Positions 5,985-11,793 of a DNA stretch of 11,793 nucleotides are shown here, one piece after another. A model generated the notes under the pieces. The model was not told where the DNA came from. It did no database searches and saw only the letters and a list, made by a program, of their open reading frames with translations. A program made the position numbers and the translations under genes. Each line of letters opens with the position of its first letter. The stretch's first letter is position 1. The stretch comes from a bacterium (GTDB lineage Bacteria > Krumholzibacteriota > Krumholzibacteriia > WVZY01). The stretch is taken from assembly GCA_027296025.1 (NCBI GenBank), contig JAPUJU010000375.1, positions 1-11,793 on the forward strand, written 5' to 3'.

Positions 5985-6449
5985 ATGAAGCACGCCCGAA
6001 TCCTACTCATACTCCTTGCAGCGGTGCTCACGACAGCCTGCTCGAAGCTGCCGCCCATGACCGGGTTGGACGATGATGTTCTTTCGCTCCGCGAGCACTA
6101 TTTTTCTACCCACCCGGACGGGAAATTCAACGACAATATCAAGCGCGGTGAAGTAACGCGTGGAATGCACGTCGTGGAAGTGCTTGCCGCGTGGGGGCTC
6201 CCGAATATGCGTTGGGCAGTCCAACACTCGCCGGACCACCACTGGGCCTATTTCGTCCGTGACAACGCGACGCAAACGATAAACGGTTACGAACTCGTGT
6301 TCGAAAACCGTCTCCTCGTCCGCTGGATCGTTGCAAAGGATGTCGATGCGAAGCAATGGCCGCCCCGCAACGAGACGACACTACCGATAGAATCGGCTGG
6401 TTTTACAACGTCCGGTGGGGGGCTTTCCGGGGATACCCGACGACCGTAA
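5985..6449 (+). CDS. BamE/SmpA-like lipoprotein, paralogue 2
   Basis: A 154-residue predicted lipoprotein with lipobox TTAC (Cys19) and Ser at +2, compatible with outer-membrane sorting. ATG 5985 is chosen for the strong AGGAGGTGG upstream and the compact signal peptide. The mature protein repeats the plan of paralogue 1: LREHYFSTHPDGKFND, RGEVTRGM, EVLAAWGLPN, HHWAY, YELVFENRLLVRW. Over 80 ungapped residues 35 are identical, and RGEVTRGM is unchanged. The N-terminal spacer and C-terminal tail differ fully. A BamE-like fold and an outer-membrane assembly role are inferred from the pattern. The gene has its own structured leader, so it is probably controlled separately from paralogue 1. No terminator with a T-run follows, but a long hairpin lies at 6478-6530. 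Confidence 0.8.
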   Translation: MKHARILLILLAAVLTTACSKLPPMTGLDDDVLSLREHYFSTHPDGKFNDNIKRGEVTRGMHVVEVLAAWGLPNMRWAVQHSPDHHWAYFVRDNATQTINGYELVFENRLLVRWIVAKDVDAKQWPPRNETTLPIESAGFTTSGGGLSGDTRRP

Positions 6450-6477
6450 GGTCGCTCGGAGCTGGCCCGGAAACAGA

Positions 6478-6530
6478 GCGGGGATCACTCGCCCGGTAAC
6501 GAATCTGTTCGGGGTAAGTGTATCCCCCGC
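6478..6530. repeat. Long imperfect hairpin directly before the hsp20 promoter
   Basis: GCGGGGAT plus CAC (6478-6488) pair with GTG, a bulged T, ATCCCC, a bulged C and GC (6518-6530). Inside, CCCG (6492-6495) pairs with CGGG (6510-6513). The hairpin ends one base before the TTGACT -35 element. It has no T-run. It may end transcripts of paralogue 2, insulate the heat-shock promoter or bind a regulator. Confidence 0.5.
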
Positions 6531-6559
6531 TTGACTTTCGAGTCGACCTCTCCTATCCT
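6531..6559 (+). promoter_or_regulatory. Promoter of the hsp20-lon operon
   Basis: TTGACT (6531-6536) and TATCCT (6554-6559) are separated by exactly 17 bases, a good housekeeping-type promoter. It can also be read as heat-shock sigma-32-like, with CTTGAC at -35 and a C-rich CTCCTATC near -10, which would fit the genes downstream. A small dyad GACT-TTCG-AGTC (6533-6544) overlaps the -35 and spacer. No CIRCE element (HrcA operator) is present. Confidence 0.6.
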
Positions 6560-6626
6560 ACCTAGTGAAAATCATTTACGCGTTAATCACAGTTGCCAAG
6601 GCACCGAATTTGCAGGGGTGATCCGC

Positions 6627-7088
6627 ATGCGTCAACCGGATAATAGCAGGGAATCGATAGGTCTCGTAGACCGCGAGTTTCACAACATACGCGAGTTGCT
6701 CGAGATGCTCATGTCGGAGATGTCTCCAACGAAACATCGCATGAAGATGCGACCGAATCTCGGATGGACACCGCCGACGGATGTGTACGAGACGGAAACC
6801 GAGTTCATTGTGACGATGGATATCGCGGGAATGGATCCGAACGACATCAGTGTGTTTACGGATGGTCAGGTCCTTACCATTCGAGGTGTCAGAAAGGAAG
6901 TTGCCCCTCGATGCAAGAAGCAGTTTCACAAAATGGAAATCCAGGTCGGTCCCTTCCAGAGATTGATCCAGCTTTCCATACCGGTCGACGGAAGCAACAC
7001 GTTCACGAACTACGCGAATGGATTGCTGGAAATACGTCTCAAGAAAACGTTTGACGGTCGGAAGAAGCGTTCAATCGAGGTCGAGTAA
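6627..7088 (+). CDS. Hsp20 family small heat shock protein
   Basis: A 153-residue ATP-independent chaperone that binds unfolding proteins in the cytoplasm and forms oligomers. The N-terminal arm is about 46 residues. The alpha-crystallin domain starts at WTPPTDVYETETEFIVTMDIAG (47 on) and includes VLTIRG, the VGPFQRLIQLSIPV strand (matching the family's G.F.R...LP) and NGLLEIRLKK (matching A..NGVL.I..PK). The C-terminus carries SIEVE, an I-x-V motif of the kind that docks between dimers. ATG 6627 is set by AGGGGTG six bases upstream. Twenty-seven bases separate it from lon, and the two share a promoter, so chaperone holding and proteolysis are likely induced together. Two cysteine-adjacent basic residues (RCKK) in the domain loop are unremarkable. 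Confidence 0.95.
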   Translation: MRQPDNSRESIGLVDREFHNIRELLEMLMSEMSPTKHRMKMRPNLGWTPPTDVYETETEFIVTMDIAGMDPNDISVFTDGQVLTIRGVRKEVAPRCKKQFHKMEIQVGPFQRLIQLSIPVDGSNTFTNYANGLLEIRLKKTFDGRKKRSIEVE

Positions 7089-7115
7089 CGCTAACTGCCG
7101 GTGAGGAGAGTGGAA

Positions 7116-9479
7116 GTGGCGATCAAGAAGACGCTTGATTTTGAAGAAGAACTGATACAGATGAGCCAGGTCCCGAAGGAGCTGGCGATTCTTCCTATCA
7201 ATGACGCGGTCGTCTTCCCGCTGATGATGGTGCCCCTGCTGCTGAACGATCCCAACCTGCTCCAGTTGGCGGACGACGCGCTTGCAGATCAGAAGATCAT
7301 CGGCGCTTTTACACAGAAGGAGCCGGAGCAGGACAAGCCGGGCCCCGACGATATCTACGAGATCGGAACGGCCGTCCATATCCAGAAGATGATCCGCTTC
7401 CCGAATGGTGAGATGCGGCTTATGGGACAAGGGGTTACGCGTGTCCGCATCGCCGAGCTGACGCAAACCGAGCCCTATATTCGAGCCAGGATCGAAGTGC
7501 TCGACGACGGGGAAGAGGCTTCGTCCGATCTGATGCGCGCCTACATCAAGACGATTACGAATTCGTTTTCAAAAATAATCGACGAATCCGAAGGGCTTCC
7601 GGAAGAACTAAAGATCATTGTCAGTAATATCAATGACCCGGGTCGAATCGCCGACGTCATTGCGACGAATCTGGAAATCGATCTCGAGCGCAAGCAGAAG
7701 ATTCTTGAACAGATCGATGTTCTAGAACGATTGAAGCTTCTTTCGAACGTGTTGAGCGATGAACTGGATGTGTTGCGCCTCGGCAAGAAGCTTCAGTCCG
7801 ACGTAAAGAAAGAGATGGATCGCGAGCAACGCGAGTACTACCTGCGGCAGCAGTTGAAAGCGATCAAGCGTGAACTCGGCGAAGAAGATGATCGCACCAT
7901 TGAGATCGACGAAATCCGTGACCGGATCACCGAGGCCGGGCTAACCGAGGTGGCGAAGGAAGTTGCCGAGAAAGAGCTCGACCGCCTCTCAAAGATGTCA
8001 CCCGGTGCGGCCGAGTACACCGTGTCAAAAACCTATCTCGACTGGATTCTGGATCTGCCATGGCAGAAGGGAACGGAAGACAACCTCGATATCGACAAGG
8101 CCGAAGAAGTGCTGAACGAAGATCACTATGATCTGGAGTCGGTCAAGGAACGCATTCTTGAATTCCTTTCGGTGAAGAAACTGAAAGACACAATGAAGGG
8201 GTCGATCTTGTGTTTCGCCGGACCGCCCGGCGTTGGCAAGACATCTCTCGGAAAGTCTGTAGCGAGAGCAATGGGGAGGGAGTTCGTTCGTATTTCTCTC
8301 GGTGGCATGAAAGATGAGGCCGAGATTCGCGGTCACCGGCGCACATACATCGGGGCGCTGCCGGGAAGGATCATTCAAAGCATGCGGACCGCGGGAAGCA
8401 ACAATCCCGTATTCATGCTGGATGAAATTGACAAGTTGGGCAGCGACTTCCGGGGAGACCCCGCATCGGCGCTGCTCGAGGTTCTCGATCCGGCACAGAA
8501 CTCGGATTTCGAGGATCATTATTTGAACGTCGCTTTCGATCTATCGAAGGTTCTGTTTTTGACTACCGCAAACCTCCTCGATACGATTCCCAGGCCGCTC
8601 CTCGATCGAATGGAAGTGCTCGAGATACCCGGTTACATAACAATGGAGAAGGTCGAGATCGCGAAGCGCTACCTGCTTCCACGACAGATCGATGAGAACG
8701 GTCTTCCCGATGGTACCGTGACGGTCACCGAGGATGGGTTTCGACACATCGCGAATCACTACACGCGCGAGGCGGGTGTTCGCGAACTCGAACGAAAGCT
8801 CGCCAATATCTGTCGTAAAGTTGCGCGCAGATTTGCTTCGGGCAATCGTCGGCCCGTAAAAGTGACGGAAAAAAACGTGCGTAAGTATCTCGGGATCGAA
8901 GAGTACACGCGCGAGACTGCGGCGAAGAAACCGGTGGTCGGGGTAGTTACCGGGCTTGCGAAAACGTTCGCCGGAGGGGAGATTCTTTTCATCGAAAGTT
9001 TAAGGATGGACGGAAACGGCAGACGGAAGTTAACCGGTCAGCTGGGTAACGTAATGAAAGAGAGCGTGGACGCAGCGGAAAGTTTCGTAAAATCGACCTA
9101 CCTCGGAAAAACGAAGACCAAGGATTTTTTTGATAAGAATGATATCCACCTCCATGTCCCGGCGGCGGCCGTTCCCAAGGACGGGCCGAGCGCCGGCGTC
9201 GCGATCGCCTGCGCGTTCACGTCCCTGTTGTTCGACAAACCGATCCGAAACGACCTCGCCATGACGGGAGAGATCACGCTGACCGGCAAGGTTCTTGCCA
9301 TCGGGGGGCTCAAGGATAAGGTCATTGCTGCTCACCGTGCGGGCATCAAGACCGTGCTTTTCCCCAAGGGTAACGTGCGAGAGCTCGAGGAGATTCCTGA
9401 TACCATCAAAGAGGATCTGACGCTGATCCCGATCTCCAGGGCTGAAGAGGCCATCGAGAAGACCATTATCTGGGACTAG
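7116..9479 (+). CDS. lon: ATP-dependent protease La (Lon)
   Basis: A 787-residue Lon protease of normal length (E. coli Lon has 784), which degrades misfolded and selected regulatory proteins in the cytoplasm as a ring-shaped oligomer. The N-terminal substrate-binding domain begins at ELAILPINDAVVFPLMMVPL. A charged helical region follows (EYYLRQQLKAIKRELGE). The AAA+ module has Walker A GPPGVGKT (369-376) and Walker B VFMLDE ending at D436/E437. The protease domain has catalytic Ser692 in KDGPSAG and Lys735 in GGLKDK, spaced 43 residues apart as in E. coli. GTG 7116 is chosen because AGGAG (7104-7108) sits seven bases upstream. GTG 7101 would place that site inside the gene. All key residues are intact. 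It is the second gene of the hsp20-lon operon. Confidence 0.98.
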   Translation: MAIKKTLDFEEELIQMSQVPKELAILPINDAVVFPLMMVPLLLNDPNLLQLADDALADQKIIGAFTQKEPEQDKPGPDDIYEIGTAVHIQKMIRFPNGEMRLMGQGVTRVRIAELTQTEPYIRARIEVLDDGEEASSDLMRAYIKTITNSFSKIIDESEGLPEELKIIVSNINDPGRIADVIATNLEIDLERKQKILEQIDVLERLKLLSNVLSDELDVLRLGKKLQSDVKKEMDREQREYYLRQQLKAIKRELGEEDDRTIEIDEIRDRITEAGLTEVAKEVAEKELDRLSKMSPGAAEYTVSKTYLDWILDLPWQKGTEDNLDIDKAEEVLNEDHYDLESVKERILEFLSVKKLKDTMKGSILCFAGPPGVGKTSLGKSVARAMGREFVRISLGGMKDEAEIRGHRRTYIGALPGRIIQSMRTAGSNNPVFMLDEIDKLGSDFRGDPASALLEVLDPAQNSDFEDHYLNVAFDLSKVLFLTTANLLDTIPRPLLDRMEVLEIPGYITMEKVEIAKRYLLPRQIDENGLPDGTVTVTEDGFRHIANHYTREAGVRELERKLANICRKVARRFASGNRRPVKVTEKNVRKYLGIEEYTRETAAKKPVVGVVTGLAKTFAGGEILFIESLRMDGNGRRKLTGQLGNVMKESVDAAESFVKSTYLGKTKTKDFFDKNDIHLHVPAAAVPKDGPSAGVAIACAFTSLLFDKPIRNDLAMTGEITLTGKVLAIGGLKDKVIAAHRAGIKTVLFPKGNVRELEEIPDTIKEDLTLIPISRAEEAIEKTIIWD

Positions 9480-9529
9480 TTGGCCCCCAACTTGCATGTT
9501 GAGACACAGTTTCCCTTGGAGAGAACTTC

Positions 9530-10624
9530 ATGAGCGTGGCGTCGATATCCCCGAAAGGCGAGTTAATGCTCGGTGTGTTGACACCCCTGCTGGGCAGAAT
9601 GGTGCCGACGGGAGCTTTCAGCCTGCCGGGTGACATCAACAACGACGCCCGGGTCCTCGTTATCGACTCCGGTGACCTGACGGAGTTGCTGTTTTTCTCA
9701 CCGATACTCAAACATTTGAAAGAGCGATACCCCGGAATGCGTTTCACGTTCCTGGTTCGCGAGGGCAACAGCGAACTGGTTCGGGCGATGCCGCAAATCA
9801 GTGAAATGATCAGTTACGAACCCTCCCACCTGTCGTTGTCATCAACGACGTTTTTGAAACTCGTCAATCGTGTCCGCGTCCGCCACTTCAACGTCACATT
9901 CCTTCTCGGATCGGAGTTCAACTTCGCGCGTTCCGTTCTCGCTCTTGCTACCGGCGCGAAGATTCGAATTGGGTTTACGAGTGCGCGCACGTTCCCGTTC
10001 ATCAACTGCGAAGTGAAAGCGTCGAGCGACGGCATCTATGAGGGGGCGCGAGTCGAAGCGTTTCTCACCGCGCTCGCGATGAATCCCCACAATGGATTGC
10101 CGGCGTGGTCACTCCCCGAGCACGACCTCAACTGGGCGAAGCAGCAAGTTCATTTTCACAAACCGCAGAAGGACGTGAAGCTTATCGTCGTAGATCCCGG
10201 CGTTGGAAAGGGAAACCACCGGATCGCGGAGTCGACGTTCCGCTACCTCGTCGACCAGCTCGCGCTCGAGATGAACATGAAGGTTCTTGTTCTTTCCAAC
10301 AATCTGGATCGGAAACGTCTGGCCGCTTTTCGTTCGAACCTGGACGCCGACGTCTTAAGCCTCGAGCCCAACAACGCGAAGGAAGGACTTGCGCTCCTCT
10401 CTCGCGCCGACTTATTTTTGGCGGGAAATACGGACTTTTTCCATTACGGGGTGAAAATGAAGATTCCCACGATTGGTCTCTTCACGCGTCACGATACGTC
10501 GAACTGGTTGCCGAAGGGATCCCCGTGGGTGCAGATTGTACAAGGTGTCAAGGGAGAGAAGGTTTCCCTTGATGAGTTCAAGTCAAAAATCGATACCCTC
10601 CTCCATCTCACCCGTGTAGTATAA
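9530..10624 (+). CDS. GT9 (heptosyltransferase-like) glycosyltransferase with altered C-terminal motif
   Basis: A 364-residue cytoplasmic protein of the GT-B fold, family 9, which includes the ADP-heptose:LPS heptosyltransferases. The N-terminal half has RVLVIDSGDLTELLFFSPILKHLKERYP, matching the family's 'R.L.I..GD.....P.L..L....P', and later IRIGF. The C-terminal half has LIVVDPGVGKGNHR, KVLVLSNN, LLSRADLFLAGN and IPTIGLFTRHDTSNWLPKG. The usual GND(S/T)G..H acceptor/nucleotide loop reads GNTDFFH (299-305): one residue shorter, without the conserved Asp-Ser/Thr-Gly. The donor may therefore differ from ADP-heptose, or activity may be lost. An extra N-terminal 40 residues precede the first strand. 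ATG 9530 follows GGAGAGAA at about nine bases. It sits 27 bases before an MsbA-like gene, which suggests lipid-linked glycan synthesis. Confidence 0.85.
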   Translation: MSVASISPKGELMLGVLTPLLGRMVPTGAFSLPGDINNDARVLVIDSGDLTELLFFSPILKHLKERYPGMRFTFLVREGNSELVRAMPQISEMISYEPSHLSLSSTTFLKLVNRVRVRHFNVTFLLGSEFNFARSVLALATGAKIRIGFTSARTFPFINCEVKASSDGIYEGARVEAFLTALAMNPHNGLPAWSLPEHDLNWAKQQVHFHKPQKDVKLIVVDPGVGKGNHRIAESTFRYLVDQLALEMNMKVLVLSNNLDRKRLAAFRSNLDADVLSLEPNNAKEGLALLSRADLFLAGNTDFFHYGVKMKIPTIGLFTRHDTSNWLPKGSPWVQIVQGVKGEKVSLDEFKSKIDTLLHLTRVV

Positions 10625-10651
10625 ACGCGTCCTCTTTAGGGATTGTGTGTT

Positions 10652-11793
10652 ATGAGTGCCTATCTTCGATTGTTGAAGTACGTGCTGCCGTTCTGGCGGA
10701 AAATGGCGATCCTCTTCGTCGTAGTGACCATATTTGCGTCACTGAGCGGGTTGTCGCTGGCCATGGTCCATCCGTTCCTGAAGATCGTGCTCTACGATAA
10801 GCCGGTCGAGGTCGGTAGGGACGACGGGAACGATATTACCCGGGGTATTGCACTTCCTGCGGGAATCGAGAAGCTCAAGACGAACGCGCAGGACTGGTTC
10901 GAAGGGAAGATGTACGCCGGCGAGCGTCGCGAGAGACTGCTCCGTTTCTGCGTGATACTCATTTTTCTGTTTTTCGTGAAAAATATATTGGGGTTCATGG
11001 ATATCTTCCTTACGGAGTATCTCGAACAGAAGGTGCTGTTTTCGCTCCGGCGCGATGTGTACGGTCACCTGCAGAACCTTCCCATTACGTTCTTCGAACG
11101 CGAAAAAACAGGACACATCATCTCGCGAATGACGAACGACGTAACGATGCTTCGCGGTATCGCCATCGGCGTACCGGCAAGCGTCGTTCGTAACGGGTTG
11201 ATGATGGTGATCGGGCTCGGTGTCGTGCTCGCCGTCAGCTGGAAGCTGTCCCTGCTTACGTTCGTTGTGATTCCGACGAACATGATTCTAATAAACTTGA
11301 TTGGGAAACGCCTCGAGAAGCGGAGCTTTCGCGCGCAGGAGGGCATGGCCGACATGACCGCCCTTCTGGAGGAGAGCATTACCGGTGTGCGCGTCGTCAA
11401 GGCATTCAACATGGGCGAATATGAAAAAGGGCGATTCAACAAATTCAATCTTTCGTACCTGAAACAGTTCGTGAAGATGAAACTCTGGGGAGCCGTCACT
11501 TCGCCGACCTCGGAGCTCCTGGGCACAACGGCGATCGTCGCGATCCTATGGTACGGCGGTAATCTTGTTCTGACAGGAGCGATCAGTCCCGAGAACCTGA
11601 TGCTTTTCGTTGCGGCGATGATCTGGGTCATCGCGCCGGTAAAGGCGATCAGCAAGCTGAACAATCCGGTTCGAGAAGGAGTTGCTTCCGCGCACCGCGT
11701 GTTCGAGCTGCTGGATCTTCCTGCCGAGCCGCTTGAGGCATCGCGGGGGAAGCGCAGGGCCGTTTTCGAGGAAAGCATTTGCTTCGAAGATGT
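10652..11793 (+). CDS. MsbA-like ABC exporter, membrane domain (partial, runs off right edge)
   Basis: The first 380 codons of a half-size ABC exporter; the ATPase domain lies mostly beyond the window. The start ATG follows AGGGA by nine bases. The type-1 exporter plan is clear: helix 1 at about 18-43, helix 2 from about 99, then VLFSLRRDVYGHLQNLPITFFEREKTGHIISRMTNDV. That last stretch is the classic intracellular loop reading FF....TG...SR..ND. ALLEESITGVRVVKAFN also matches the family (E...G...VKAF). The sequence stops at FEESICFEDV, the start of the nucleotide-binding domain. The loop between helices 1 and 2 is about 52 residues, longer than in MsbA. With the GT9 gene upstream, it most likely flips a lipid A core or another lipid-linked glycan; drug export cannot be excluded. 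No gene symbol is given because the substrate is unknown. Confidence 0.9.
   Translation, partial: MSAYLRLLKYVLPFWRKMAILFVVVTIFASLSGLSLAMVHPFLKIVLYDKPVEVGRDDGNDITRGIALPAGIEKLKTNAQDWFEGKMYAGERRERLLRFCVILIFLFFVKNILGFMDIFLTEYLEQKVLFSLRRDVYGHLQNLPITFFEREKTGHIISRMTNDVTMLRGIAIGVPASVVRNGLMMVIGLGVVLAVSWKLSLLTFVVIPTNMILINLIGKRLEKRSFRAQEGMADMTALLEESITGVRVVKAFNMGEYEKGRFNKFNLSYLKQFVKMKLWGAVTSPTSELLGTTAIVAILWYGGNLVLTGAISPENLMLFVAAMIWVIAPVKAISKLNNPVREGVASAHRVFELLDLPAEPLEASRGKRRAVFEESICFED

Noticed and set aside
6450..6626. CIRCE operator for HrcA before the heat-shock operon
   Set aside because: No TTAGCACTC/GAGTGCTAA inverted repeat is present on either strand.
8025..8519. Minus-strand open frames inside lon
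   Set aside because: All lie opposite the intact AAA+ coding sequence and show no domain.
11065..11778. 237-residue minus-strand open frame at the right edge
   Set aside because: It is antisense to the MsbA-like exporter, serine/threonine/arginine-rich with no recognisable domain.
1..11793. Mobile elements, CRISPR arrays, tRNA or rRNA genes
   Set aside because: No transposase, terminal repeats, regularly spaced repeats, cloverleaf or rRNA-like segments were seen.

Overview
The window reads as ordinary chromosomal DNA of a diderm (Gram-negative-type) bacterium with fairly high GC. Three lipoproteins, a BamE-like pair, a GT9 glycosyltransferase and an MsbA-type exporter all point to an outer membrane. 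GTG and TTG starts with good Shine-Dalgarno (SD) sequences are used freely. The phylum cannot be fixed from the sequence; a deltaproteobacterial or candidate-phylum lineage is a guess. There is no tRNA, rRNA, CRISPR, transposase or phage gene, and I see no sign of recent transfer.

Layout, left to right. (1) Minus strand, 1-564: N-terminal 188 codons of an ABC-2 type ATPase, cut by the window edge. (2) A 273-base divergent intergenic region with three dyads, then a plus-strand group: a DUF5683-type membrane protein (838-1404), a small FN3-like lipoprotein (1425-1787) and a tail-anchored zinc-ribbon protein with an L7/L12-C-like N-terminal domain (1909-2550). (3) A DUF72 protein on the minus strand (2539-3453), overlapping its convergent neighbour by 12 bases and diverging closely from a GT39-type membrane glycosyltransferase (3490-4989). 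(4) Two tandem paralogous BamE/SmpA-like lipoproteins (5178-5645, 5985-6449). They are separated by a strong terminator and a highly structured leader or small-RNA-like region containing a second terminator hairpin. (5) A heat-shock operon, hsp20 (6627-7088) then lon (7116-9479), with a good promoter just after a long hairpin. (6) An envelope pair: a GT9 family glycosyltransferase with an altered active-site loop (9530-10624) and an MsbA-like ABC exporter (10652 to the right edge).

The common theme is envelope biogenesis and protein quality control. Hsp20 and Lon handle damaged cytoplasmic protein. The BamE-like pair probably acts at the inner face of the outer membrane. GT39, GT9 and the exporter fit building and flipping a lipid-linked glycan. 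No obviously new multi-gene system is visible. The most unusual parts are the structured region 5809-5984 before the second BamE-like gene, the duplicated BamE-like pair itself, and the L7/L12-like/zinc-ribbon/tail-anchor protein.
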